Notes under the pieces: generated by a model | The model's database searches: none | The model's input: the letters and a program-made list of their open reading frames with translations, nothing else | What the model was told of the DNA's origin: nothing | Source: Zoogloeaceae bacterium | Lineage (GTDB): Bacteria; Pseudomonadota; Gammaproteobacteria; Burkholderiales; Rhodocyclaceae | Reading direction: 5' to 3' | Assembly (NCBI GenBank): GCA_015657735.1 | Contig: SSSX01000392.1 | Coordinates: 1-58,231, forward strand | Length of the DNA stretch: 58,231 nt | Translations under genes and position numbers: made by a program | Shown here: piece by piece, positions 33,378 to 41,787 of the stretch | Layout: the number at the start of each line of letters is the position of its first letter | Position numbering within the stretch: the stretch's first letter is position 1

Positions 33378-34220
33378 TCAGACCGCCATGCCGACGGCCG
33401 CCAGCCGGCGCACGATGCCCTCGACGCAGCGCCCGCCGTCGAGGAACACCAGATCGGGAAAAGCCAGCAGGCGGGCGATCGCGATGCCGCGACCGTGCGG
33501 TTCGACCGAGCGGGCCGGATTGAGATGAAGGTAGGGCGCCGGGTCGAAGCCCTCGCCCTGGTCGTGGATCAGGAAGCGCACCTCCCGCGGCCGGCACTCG
33601 ACGCGCAGGTAGGCAAAACGGTCGAGCTGCTCGGGCAGGTCGAGCAGCCGCTCGACTTCGTTGCGCCACACGCCGCCGTTCATCAGCTCGCCCTTGCGCG
33701 CGAAACCGAGGCCCAGGTTGCCGTGTTCGATGGCGTTCAGCATGAGTTCGGAAAGGGCGATCTGCACCACCTCCGCATCCGGGCACAGGCCGGCCACCAG
33801 CTGCGACAGGCCGGTCACATCCTCCAGCGTGCGGAACGGAAAATAGCCTCCCGCCGGCACGCTGATGCCCTTCGACGGCAGCGCCAGCGTCGCCAGCACC
33901 GCCTGCGGTTCGAGCGGCTTGACGAGGAAACCCGACACCGCGGCATGCAGGCCGGTTTCCACCGCCAGCAGATCCTCGGCCTCGAGCAGCAGCAGCACCG
34001 GCAGCCCGGCTTCGCGGAACGGCGTCAGCAGATCGAGCGCACCGCCCTGCGAACTGGCGTCGACGACGACCCGTTCCACATCCGGCCGACCGGCGACCAG
34101 ACGCACCCCGGCCTCGGCGGTGCGCACGCGCTCACATTCATAACCGGCCGGCGCCAGCCAAGCTTCGAGCTGTTCCGCCAACCGGGGATCGTCTCCCACC
34201 AGCCAGATGCGACAAGCCAT
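33378..34220 (-). CDS. Receiver-HATPase regulator, divergent paralogue
   Basis: 280 residues. The receiver (about 3-120) is eroded: VGDD and VVVDASSQGG keep the acidic residues and FLVKPLE keeps the Lys, but the Ser/Thr switch position lies in a Leu-rich strand (VLLLLEAED). The C-terminal GHKL ATPase is clear: ELMLNAIEHGNLG, HDQGEGFDPAPY and HGRGIAIARLLAF. It closely resembles the protein at 24346-25278 in plan and motifs. Start at 34220 (MACRIWLVGDD); an upstream TTG would add nine residues. It stands alone between the RND operon and CbiX. Confidence 0.82.
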   Translation of the reverse strand: MACRIWLVGDDPRLAEQLEAWLAPAGYECERVRTAEAGVRLVAGRPDVERVVVDASSQGGALDLLTPFREAGLPVLLLLEAEDLLAVETGLHAAVSGFLVKPLEPQAVLATLALPSKGISVPAGGYFPFRTLEDVTGLSQLVAGLCPDAEVVQIALSELMLNAIEHGNLGLGFARKGELMNGGVWRNEVERLLDLPEQLDRFAYLRVECRPREVRFLIHDQGEGFDPAPYLHLNPARSVEPHGRGIAIARLLAFPDLVFLDGGRCVEGIVRRLAAVGMAV

Positions 34221-34263
34221 CGAAACCCCGATCTCCCCTATCTCCAAGTCAGGCGCGGACCCT

Positions 34264-34629
34264 TCAGCCCCCCGCCGAATACCGCGCCATCGCGTGCACC
34301 ACGCCGGCGTCCTCGCCGACCGCCGCCGCCAGCTCGATCCGGCAGCCCGGATGGCGGGCCCGCGCCGCCTCGAGCAGCACCGGCACGTCGCGCTGCAGGT
34401 GGCCGCCCTGGGCCAGGAACAGCGGCACGATGCGCAGCCGCGTCGCCCCCGCCGCCGCCGCGGCGTCCACCGCCTCGGCGAGGCTCGGCGCCATCAACTC
34501 GAGAAAGGCGACGCTGACCGACGCCTCCGGGCGCAGCTTCTGCACCTCGGCCGCCACCCGCCGGGCGGGCAGCGCCCAGGCCGGATCGCGGGCTCCGTGG
34601 GCGAACAGCACGATTGCTTCCTGCGACAT
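34264..34629 (-). CDS. cbiX: CbiX/SirB-type small chelatase
   Basis: 121 residues, the size of the short CbiX that works as a dimer. It starts MSQEAIVLFAHGARDPAW, with the metal-binding His in FAHGARDP, and RLRIVPLFLAQGGHLQRDVP supplies the second His (GGH). The family inserts Co2+ or Fe2+ into sirohydrochlorin for cobalamin or siroheme. GGAGGGTGACGG precedes the ATG at 34629. No other cobalamin genes are here. Confidence 0.9.
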   Translation of the reverse strand: MSQEAIVLFAHGARDPAWALPARRVAAEVQKLRPEASVSVAFLELMAPSLAEAVDAAAAAGATRLRIVPLFLAQGGHLQRDVPVLLEAARARHPGCRIELAAAVGEDAGVVHAMARYSAGG

Positions 34630-34791
34630 TCCGTCACCCTCCGCACGCCGGCAACCGGCAGCCGGACACCGGCCGGCCCTGCGGGGCAATGGTCCCGCAA
34701 CGCGCACTAAGTTAGTCTTTACAGGATGTTAAACCGACAGCCGCGCCGTTCATGATCAAATTCGCGTCCGCGCGTCCAACTTCCTGCCGCC

Positions 34792-35652
34792 ATGTGTGAA
34801 ATAGTCCCTCTGAAAAAGCAATTCCTGCCTCAAGTTTTACTCTGCGCTGCCGCCGCGTGCCTCGTGGCGCAGCCGGCGCAGGCCCAGCTGCGCGCCGAAT
34901 CCGTCCCCGGCGGAGTGGCCGAAATCGCCGTCGCGCCGGCCGCCGCGCCGCGTCCGCAAGTCCGTTTCGGCGGCCATCCGGTGTTGCTGCAGCAGCGCCG
35001 CGACGGCTGGTACGCGCTGGTCGGCCTGCCCCTCGACACCCCGGTCGGCGAACAGCAGCTGGAACTCGGCCCCGAAGGCGACAGCCGTCCGCTGCCCTTC
35101 ACGGTGGCGGCAAAAAACTATCCGGTGCAGAAGCTGACCATCAAGAATCCCAAAATGGTCACCCCCGACCCGGCCGACCTGGCCCGCATCGAGGCCGAAC
35201 GCGCGCGCCAGATCGACATCCGCAGCCGTTTTCGCGACGTGCCGGTGAGCCGCACCGATCTTGCGCTGCCGGCCGACGGCCGCCTGTCGAGCCGCTTCGG
35301 CCTGCGCCGGGTGTTCAACGGCGAACCCCGCGCGCCCCACACCGGCCTCGACGTGGCGGTGCCCGCCGGCACCCCGATCCGCGCCCCGGCCGACGGCGTC
35401 GTGAGCCTGGTGGACGACCTCTACTTCAACGGCAAGACGGTGTTCGTCGACCACGGCCAGGGCTTCGTCAGCATGGTCTGCCATCTGGAGCAGGCCGGCG
35501 TCCAAGCCGGCCAGACGGTGCGCCGCGGCGAGGTGGTCGGGCGCTCCGGCAGCAGCGGCCGCGCCACCGGCCCGCACCTGCACTGGAGCGTCTATCTGAA
35601 CGGCGCGGCGGTCGACCCGGCCCTCTTCATCGGCCCGCCGCCAGCGCGTTGA
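34792..35652 (+). CDS. M23-family metallopeptidase (LytM domain), exported
   Basis: 286 residues. A Sec signal (about 1-31, cleavage AQA-Q) leads to an N-terminal beta domain (about 35-110). The C-terminal LytM/M23 domain (about 165-280) has HTGLDVAVPAGTPI (H-x3-D), FVDHGQGF and HLHWSVYLNG (H-x-H), so all zinc ligands are present and it should cut peptidoglycan cross-links. SRFGLRRVFNGEPRAPH is typical of the periplasmic subgroup. Its last 26 bp overlap the convergent tcdA gene. Confidence 0.92.
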   Translation: MCEIVPLKKQFLPQVLLCAAAACLVAQPAQAQLRAESVPGGVAEIAVAPAAAPRPQVRFGGHPVLLQQRRDGWYALVGLPLDTPVGEQQLELGPEGDSRPLPFTVAAKNYPVQKLTIKNPKMVTPDPADLARIEAERARQIDIRSRFRDVPVSRTDLALPADGRLSSRFGLRRVFNGEPRAPHTGLDVAVPAGTPIRAPADGVVSLVDDLYFNGKTVFVDHGQGFVSMVCHLEQAGVQAGQTVRRGEVVGRSGSSGRATGPHLHWSVYLNGAAVDPALFIGPPPAR

Positions 35653-36415
35653 TCGCCCGCGCCGCGGCGAACAGCCCGACGCAGGCGGTCACCGTCACCA
35701 CCGAACCGAAGCCGGCGCAGTTGAGGCCGGCCGGCCCGCCCACCGACACCTCGCAGGCCACGTCGGTGGCCGGGTAGCGCAGCGGCTCGGTGGAATACAC
35801 CGCCTCGACGCCGAACTTCTTCTTCGGATCGCGGGCAAAACCATGGGCCTTGCGCAGCTGGCCGCGCACCTTGGCCAGCAGCGGGTCCTGGATCGTCCGC
35901 GCCAGGTCGTCCACGCGGATCTGCGTCGGATCGATCTGCCCGCCGGCCGCTCCGCAGGTGACGACCGGCACCCCCGCGCGGCGGCAGAAGGCGACCATCG
36001 CCACCTTCACGCGCACCGCATCGATGGCATCGACGACGTAGTCGAAGCCGGCGCCGAGCAGTTCGGCGCAGTTGTCGGCGGTGACGAAATCGTCCACCAC
36101 CCGCACCCGGCAATCCGGGCTGAAACCGGCGATCCGCTCGCGCATCGCGTCCACCTTGGCCTGCCCGAGCGTCGCGTCGCCGGCGTGGATCTGGCGGTTG
36201 ATGTTCGACTCCGCGACGTGGTCGAGGTCGATCAGCGTGAGCTGCCCGACGCCGCTGCGCGCCAGCCCCTCGGCCGCCCACGAGCCGACCCCGCCGATAC
36301 CGACCACGCACACCCGCGCCGCCGCCAGCCGCGCCCGCCCGGCCTCGCCGTAGAGGCGCGCAATGCCGCCGAAGCGGCGGGAGTCGTCGGAGGCATCGGG
36401 AGCGGTCGGTTCCAT
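35627..36415 (-). CDS. tcdA: tRNA threonylcarbamoyladenosine dehydratase (TcdA/CsdL)
   Basis: 262 residues. E1-like fold with VVGIGGVGSWAAEGLARSG, IDLDHVAESNINRQIHA and GAGFDYVVDAID; FARDPKKKFGVEAVYSTE is diagnostic of TcdA. The enzyme cyclises t6A to ct6A at position 37 of ANN-decoding tRNAs, using ATP and usually the CsdA/CsdE sulfur system. A C-terminal hydrophobic segment (VVTVTACVGLFAAARAIN) could be a membrane anchor, as in E. coli. Start 36415 (MEPTAPD) preferred. Convergent overlap with the M23 gene. Confidence 0.93.
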   Translation of the reverse strand: MEPTAPDASDDSRRFGGIARLYGEAGRARLAAARVCVVGIGGVGSWAAEGLARSGVGQLTLIDLDHVAESNINRQIHAGDATLGQAKVDAMRERIAGFSPDCRVRVVDDFVTADNCAELLGAGFDYVVDAIDAVRVKVAMVAFCRRAGVPVVTCGAAGGQIDPTQIRVDDLARTIQDPLLAKVRGQLRKAHGFARDPKKKFGVEAVYSTEPLRYPATDVACEVSVGGPAGLNCAGFGSVVTVTACVGLFAAARAINALAAGR

Positions 36416-36513
36416 GGCGGCACACAGTGAGTCTGAGTCGGGGCGCCCAAATATAACCGAGCAGTGGATAATTCCGCCTTCCACACACCACGTCGCGCCG
36501 GCGGCGCCTGCCC

Positions 36514-37170
36514 ATGCCCCGCTACCAGCACATCCTGTTCGACCTCGACGGCACCCTGATCGACTCCGCGCCGGCGATCCTCGCCAGCTTCCGCGACGCC
36601 TTCGCGCGCACCGGCATCGCCCCGGTCAGCGCCATCGACGAGAGCATCATCGGCCCGCCGCTGCTCGAAACGCTGCAACTGCTCAGCGGCAGCCGCGACA
36701 CGGCGCTCATCGAACGCCTCGCCGACGCCTTCAAGGCCAGCTACGACAGCGAAGGCTACAAGCAGACCGCCGCCTACGCCGGCGTCGGCGAGATGCTGAC
36801 GCAGCTGCGCGGCGCCGGCCGGCAGCTCTCCATCGCCACCAACAAACGCATCCTGCCGACGCGCCTGATCCTCGCCCACCTCGGCTGGCTCGACCACTTC
36901 GACCACATCTACGCCCTCGACCTGTTCGCCCCGCGCCTGCCCGACAAAGCCGCGATGATCGCCCGCCTGCTGGCCGACCACGAGATTGCGCAGGACGCCT
37001 CGATCTACATCGGCGACCGCAGCGAGGACGGCGAATCCGCCGACGCCAACCAACTGCCCTTCATCGCCGCCACCTGGGGCTACGGCAGCATCGCCGCCGC
37101 CGACATGCCGACCCGCTGGCGCGCCGCCGCCACCCCCGCCGCGATGGCCGGGCTGCTGCTGGCCGGCTGA
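36514..37170 (+). CDS. HAD-superfamily phosphatase, Gph-like
   Basis: 218 residues. HAD motif I FDLDGTLIDSAP (nucleophile D10 and D12), motif II ATNKR, motif III Lys in PDKAAMI and motif IV YIGDRSEDGESA. The cap is of the C1 helical type, as in phosphoglycolate phosphatase and pyrophosphatase PpaX. Several sugar-phosphate substrates are possible. It precedes the glycan island by 178 bp, so it might dephosphorylate a sugar precursor, but that link is weak. Confidence 0.88.
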   Translation: MPRYQHILFDLDGTLIDSAPAILASFRDAFARTGIAPVSAIDESIIGPPLLETLQLLSGSRDTALIERLADAFKASYDSEGYKQTAAYAGVGEMLTQLRGAGRQLSIATNKRILPTRLILAHLGWLDHFDHIYALDLFAPRLPDKAAMIARLLADHEIAQDASIYIGDRSEDGESADANQLPFIAATWGYGSIAAADMPTRWRAAATPAAMAGLLLAG

Positions 37171-37347
37171 AGCGCCGCCGCGCCGATTGAAAAATCTGCG
37201 CAGCGGCCGGCACTTTCCCATCACCGACGAGGACTACGCCGCAACCCGGCGCCCGGCCCGGTGGCAGAATACGCGCCGGCCCCGCCGTCCCGCTCGCGCG
37301 GGCGGCCCGGCCGATGCCAACCAACCGGGCAACAGGACAGCCGCGTC

Positions 37348-38463
37348 ATGCACAGAACAATCAGGGGATTCGACGGAATACGCGCACTGGCGGTGATCGC
37401 CGTCGTCCTGACCCACCTCGGCGCGTATGTGGCGCTGGGCGACGCCGGGCTGCTGCCGCGCGCGCTGCTGCCGATGATCCACGGCGGCACCGGCGTGCAG
37501 GCCTTCTTCGTGCTGTCGGGCTTCCTGATCACCACGCTGCTGATCAACGAGCACCGCGCCAGCGGCACCATCTCGATCCGCAACTTCATCCTGCGCCGCA
37601 CGCTGCGGATCTTCCCGCTCTACATCCTGTTCCTCGTCATCGCCACGCTGCTGCACGTGTTCGGCCACAACGTCACGTCGTGGGATTCCCTGCTCTACGC
37701 CTACCTCTATTCCTACAACTTCGTCCCGCGGGAGCTCTACACCGGCTTCATGGGACACACCTGGTCGCTGGCCGTCGAGGAACACTTCTATCTCGTCTGG
37801 CCGACGGTCTTCCTGCTGCTCTTCGGGCGGCGCCGGCCGGCCCTGGTGGCATTGGTCGTGACCTTCATCGCCAGCGCCCCCTTCGTCCACCTGCTGCTGA
37901 TCAAGGCCGGGCTGTCCGAGCGCTACTTCGTCGACCGCTGGTCCTTCGTGGCCGGCGCCGCCATCGCGGTGGGCTGCCTGCTGGCCCTCGCGATCGGCAG
38001 CGAGCGCAGCGCCGCCGGCCCGCTGCGACGCCTGGCCGGCCACCCCGCCAGCCTGGCCATCGGCGCCCTGCTCTACGCCAATTCCCTCTACCTCACCAGC
38101 GACTCGTGGTTCGTGCACAACATCGGCGCCAACTACCTGCGCACCTTCGGCATCGCGCTGGCCATCGCGTGGATCTACTTCAACCCGGCGAGCCGCCTCG
38201 TGGCGCTGCTCGAAGTGCCGCCGCTCAAGTACATCGGCCTCATTTCCTACGGCATCTACATGTACCAGGGCCTGTTCCTCGACACCGGACCGGCACGTGA
38301 CCCCGGCCAGAGCTGGCCGCCCGACCCGGCCACCGGCTTCGTGCTGCTGCTCGTCGCCGCGCCGCTGTCCTACCACTACTTCGAGAAACCCTTCCTGCGC
38401 CTCAAGCACCGCTACGCCGCAGCCAAGGCGCCGGCCCCGCTCGCCGCCGCGACAGCCCGCTGA
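37348..38463 (+). CDS. Membrane acyltransferase, family 3 (OafA/YrhL-like)
   Basis: 371 residues with about ten membrane helices. FDGIRALAVIAVVLTHLGAY near the N-terminus holds the conserved Arg, and the catalytic His is in VLTH; FFVLSGFLITTLL and FMGHTWSLAVEEHFYLVWP (SLAxEEHFYLxWP) are family signatures. These enzymes O-acylate surface polysaccharides. AGGACAG precedes the ATG at 37348. It is the first gene of the glycan island and probably modifies the sugar made by the genes after it. Confidence 0.92.
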   Translation: MHRTIRGFDGIRALAVIAVVLTHLGAYVALGDAGLLPRALLPMIHGGTGVQAFFVLSGFLITTLLINEHRASGTISIRNFILRRTLRIFPLYILFLVIATLLHVFGHNVTSWDSLLYAYLYSYNFVPRELYTGFMGHTWSLAVEEHFYLVWPTVFLLLFGRRRPALVALVVTFIASAPFVHLLLIKAGLSERYFVDRWSFVAGAAIAVGCLLALAIGSERSAAGPLRRLAGHPASLAIGALLYANSLYLTSDSWFVHNIGANYLRTFGIALAIAWIYFNPASRLVALLEVPPLKYIGLISYGIYMYQGLFLDTGPARDPGQSWPPDPATGFVLLLVAAPLSYHYFEKPFLRLKHRYAAAKAPAPLAAATAR

Positions 38464-38579
38464 GGCCCGCCGGGCCACCCCGGCCCTCGGCAGAATTACC
38501 CCCCCTTTTCCCCGCTGTTCCGCCCTAAGCCCCTTCCCCGCCACGCATAACATCGTCTCCATCCCCCATTGGAGCGATG

Positions 38580-39350
38580 ATGAAAGCCGTGATCCTCGCG
38601 GGTGGCCTGGGCACCCGTATCAGCGAAGAGACCGTCAACCGGCCCAAGCCGATGATCGGCATCGGCGGCCGGCCGATCCTCTGGCACATCATGAAGATCT
38701 ACTCCAGCCACGGCATCCACGATTTCGTGATCTGCTGCGGCTACATGGGTTACGTGATCAAGGAGTACTTCGCCAACTACTTCCTGCACATGTCGGACGT
38801 CACCTTCGACATGACCCACAACCGCATGGAAATCCACGAGCGCCACGCCGAACCGTGGCGCGTCACCCTCGTCGACACCGGCGACAACACCCAGACCGGC
38901 GGCCGCCTCGGCCGCGTGCGGCAATACCTGCAGGACGAGGAAGCCTTCTGCTTCACCTATGGCGACGGCGTCGCCGACATCGACATCGGCGCCGAGATCG
39001 CCTTCCACCGCGCCCACGGCAAGCTCGCCACGGTCGCCGCGGTGCAGCCGCCGGGGCGCTTCGGGGCCCTCGAACTGCAGGGCGACGACGTCCGTGCCTT
39101 CGTCGAAAAACCCCTCGGCGACGGCGGTTTCATCAACGGCGGCTTCTTCGTGCTGTCGCCCACCGTGCTCGACTTCATCGGCGACGACCAGACCATCTTC
39201 GAAGGCCCGGTCATCGGCGAACTGATCGCCCGCCAACAACTCGCCGCCTTCCAGCACACCGGCTTCTGGCGCCCGATGGACACCCTGCGCGACAAGACCC
39301 TCCTCGAAGACCTGTGGAACAGCGGAGCCGCCCCATGGAAAAGCTGGTGA
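38580..39350 (+). CDS. rfbF: Glucose-1-phosphate cytidylyltransferase
   Basis: 256 residues. MKAVILAGGLGTRISEETVNRPKPMIGIG is the nucleotidyltransferase signature (G-G-x-G-T-R and RPKPM), followed by TYGDGVADIDI (metal Asp) and EKPLGDGGFINGGFFV. It makes CDP-glucose, the first step to CDP-3,6-dideoxyhexoses. The second ATG at 38580 fits the GGAG spacing better than the one at 38577. It overlaps rfbG by 16 bp, so the two are coupled. Confidence 0.95.
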   Translation: MKAVILAGGLGTRISEETVNRPKPMIGIGGRPILWHIMKIYSSHGIHDFVICCGYMGYVIKEYFANYFLHMSDVTFDMTHNRMEIHERHAEPWRVTLVDTGDNTQTGGRLGRVRQYLQDEEAFCFTYGDGVADIDIGAEIAFHRAHGKLATVAAVQPPGRFGALELQGDDVRAFVEKPLGDGGFINGGFFVLSPTVLDFIGDDQTIFEGPVIGELIARQQLAAFQHTGFWRPMDTLRDKTLLEDLWNSGAAPWKSW

Positions 39351-40402
39351 ATCCGCACTTCTGGGCCGGCCGGCGGGTTTTCGTCACCGGCCACACCGGC
39401 TTCAAGGGCGGCTGGCTCAGCCTGTGGCTGCAGCAGCTCGGCGCCGACGTGCATGGCTACGCGCTGCCGCCGGCGACGCTGCCGGCGCTCTTCGACGAAG
39501 CCCGCGTCGCCGACGGCATGCAGTCCACCTTCGGCGACGTGCGCGACTACCCGGCCCTCGCCGAAGCCGTGGCCGCCGCCCGCCCCGAGATCGTCCTGCA
39601 CCTGGCGGCCCAGCCGCTGGTGCCGCTGTCGTACGCCGAACCGGTCGCCACCTTCGCCACCAACGCGATGGGCACCGTGCACCTGCTCGAAGCCGTCCGC
39701 CACACCCCCGGCGTGCGCGCGGTGGTAGTGGTGAGCAGCGACAAGTGCTACGAAAACCGCGAATGGGTGTGGGGCTACCGCGAGACCGACCCGCTCGGCG
39801 GCCACGACCCCTACTCGGCGAGCAAGGGCTGCACCGAGCTGATCGTCGCCGCCTACCGCCGCGCCTTCCTGGCCGAACTCGGCATTCCGGTGGCCAGCGC
39901 CCGCGCCGGCAACGTCATCGGCGGCGGCGACTGGACCACCAGCCGGCTGGTCCCCGACGTGCTCGCCGCCTTCGCCGCCGGCACCCCGGTCAGCCTGCGC
40001 AACCCCGGCGCGATCCGGCCCTGGCAGCATGTCCTCGAACCGCTGTCGGGCTACCTCGCGCTGGCCCAGCGGCTCGCCGACGAGGGCGCGGCGTGGGCCG
40101 ACGCGTGGAACTTCGGCCCCCACGAGGCCGACGCCCGAACCGTCACCTGGGTCGTCGACCGCCTCGCCCGCGGCTGGGGCCCCGACGCCCGGTGGACCAC
40201 CGCCATCGAAGCCCTGCCCCACGAAGCCCACACCCTCAAGCTCGACTGCAGCAAGGCCCACAGCCGCCTCGGCTGGCAGCCGCGCTGGAACGCCGACACC
40301 GCCATCGCCCGCAGCCTGGCCTGGCACCAGGCGTGGCGCAGCGGCGCCGACATGCAGCGCTACACCCTCGACGAAATCGCCGCCTTCGGAAGCTCCTCAT
40401 GA
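39335..40402 (+). CDS. rfbG: CDP-glucose 4,6-dehydratase
   Basis: 355 residues of the extended SDR type. VFVTGHTGFKGGWL (NAD-binding GxxGxxG), VSSDKCYENREWVWGYRETD with the S/D/K catalytic region, and YSASKGCTELI (YxxxK) are intact. GHTGFKGGW and the overall length separate it from dTDP-glucose dehydratases. It converts CDP-glucose to CDP-4-keto-6-deoxyglucose. Its stop overlaps the rfbH ATG. Confidence 0.95.
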   Translation: MEKLVNPHFWAGRRVFVTGHTGFKGGWLSLWLQQLGADVHGYALPPATLPALFDEARVADGMQSTFGDVRDYPALAEAVAAARPEIVLHLAAQPLVPLSYAEPVATFATNAMGTVHLLEAVRHTPGVRAVVVVSSDKCYENREWVWGYRETDPLGGHDPYSASKGCTELIVAAYRRAFLAELGIPVASARAGNVIGGGDWTTSRLVPDVLAAFAAGTPVSLRNPGAIRPWQHVLEPLSGYLALAQRLADEGAAWADAWNFGPHEADARTVTWVVDRLARGWGPDARWTTAIEALPHEAHTLKLDCSKAHSRLGWQPRWNADTAIARSLAWHQAWRSGADMQRYTLDEIAAFGSSS

Positions 40403-41772
40403 CCCTCCTGCGCCAGACTCTCCGCGCCGATGCCGACGGCCGCCTGCAGCTCGATCTGGCGGCCCGGCCCGACCTCGCCGGCCAGACCCTCGAAGTCATC
40501 GTCCGCCCCGCCCGGCCGGACGCCGCCGCCGGCGCATGGCGGCCCGGCATCGACCCGGTGCCGCCGTCCGGCAAGGTCGTCGGCGACGCCGAGAAGGACG
40601 CCATGATCGACGCCGCACTCGACGCCTGGCTCACCACCGGCCGCTTCAACGATGCCTTCGAAGCGCGCCTGGCCCGCTTCGTCGGCGTCGACCACGCACT
40701 GACCGTCAACTCCGGCTCGTCGGCCAACCTCGTCGCCTTCTCGACGCTCACGTCGCCCAAACTGGGCGAGCGGGCGATCCGCCCCGGCGACGAAGTCATC
40801 ACCGTCGCCGCCGGCTTCCCGACCACCGTCAACCCGATCCTCCAGAACGGCGCGGTGCCGGTCTTCGTCGACGTCACGCTGCCCGGCTACAACATCGACG
40901 TGGCGCTGCTCGAAGCGGCGCTGTCGCCGCGCACCAAGGCGATCGTGATCGCCCACACCCTCGGCAACCCCTTCGACCTCGACGCCGTCTGCGCCTTCGC
41001 CAAAGCCCACGGCCTGTGGCTGGTCGAAGACTGCTGCGACGCCCTCGGCTCGACCTGGCGCGGCCGCAAGGTCGGCACCTTCGGCGACCTCGCCACGCTG
41101 TCGTTCTACCCCGCCCACCACATCACGATGGGCGAAGGCGGCGCCGTGCTGACGAGCGACCCGCAGCTCCGCCAGATCGCCGAATCCTTCCGCGACTGGG
41201 GCCGCGACTGCTGGTGCAAGCCCGGCTGCGACAACACCTGCGGCAAGCGCTTCGGCTGGCAGCTCGGCAGCCTGCCGGCCGGCTACGACCACAAATACAC
41301 CTACAGCCACATCGGCTACAACCTCAAGATCACCGACATGCAGGCCGCCTGCGGGCTGGCCCAGCTCGACCGGCTCGAGGGCTTCATCGCCGCCCGCAAA
41401 CGCAACTTCGCCCACCTCACCGAACGCCTCGCCGCCGCCCGCGACTTCCTGATCCTGCCCGAAGCCACCCCGGGCAGCGACCCGGCCTGGTTCGGCTACC
41501 CGGTCACCTTGCGGCCGGAAGCCGGCGTCAATCGCGTCGACCTGCTCGAATACCTCGACCAGCACCGGATCGGCACCCGCCTGCTGTTCGCCGGCAATCT
41601 CGTCCGCCAGCCGTCGATGGCCGGGCGCAACTTCCGCGTCGTCGGCGCGCTGCCGGTGGCCGACCGCATCATGCGCGACACCTTCTGGATCGGCCTGTGG
41701 CCCGGGCTCAGCACCGCCCAGCTCGACTACGCGGCCGACATGACCAGCCAGTTCCTCGGCGTCGGACTGTAG
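40399..41772 (+). CDS. rfbH: CDP-4-keto-6-deoxyglucose-3-dehydrase (RfbH/E1)
   Basis: 457 residues. A PLP/PMP aminotransferase-fold enzyme in which the usual Lys is replaced by His: YPAHHITMGEGG (H241), the mark of the C3-deoxygenating dehydrase. Four Cys in CWCKPGCDNTCGK (271, 273, 277, 281) sit in the [2Fe-2S] region of E1. It works with an NADH-dependent reductase (E3), not seen in the window. The first about 45 residues are unusual: a segment resembling DADGRLQLDLAARPDLAGQ has no counterpart in classic RfbH, whose conserved part begins near VPPSGKVVG. Overlap ATGA with rfbG. Confidence 0.94.
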   Translation: MTLLRQTLRADADGRLQLDLAARPDLAGQTLEVIVRPARPDAAAGAWRPGIDPVPPSGKVVGDAEKDAMIDAALDAWLTTGRFNDAFEARLARFVGVDHALTVNSGSSANLVAFSTLTSPKLGERAIRPGDEVITVAAGFPTTVNPILQNGAVPVFVDVTLPGYNIDVALLEAALSPRTKAIVIAHTLGNPFDLDAVCAFAKAHGLWLVEDCCDALGSTWRGRKVGTFGDLATLSFYPAHHITMGEGGAVLTSDPQLRQIAESFRDWGRDCWCKPGCDNTCGKRFGWQLGSLPAGYDHKYTYSHIGYNLKITDMQAACGLAQLDRLEGFIAARKRNFAHLTERLAAARDFLILPEATPGSDPAWFGYPVTLRPEAGVNRVDLLEYLDQHRIGTRLLFAGNLVRQPSMAGRNFRVVGALPVADRIMRDTFWIGLWPGLSTAQLDYAADMTSQFLGVGL

Positions 41773-41787
41773 CCCGGCACCCGCGCC

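Noticed and set aside
30169..33528. 1119-codon open frame on the plus strand
   Set aside because: Antisense to the RND pump and adaptor; His/Arg/Gln-rich without motifs.
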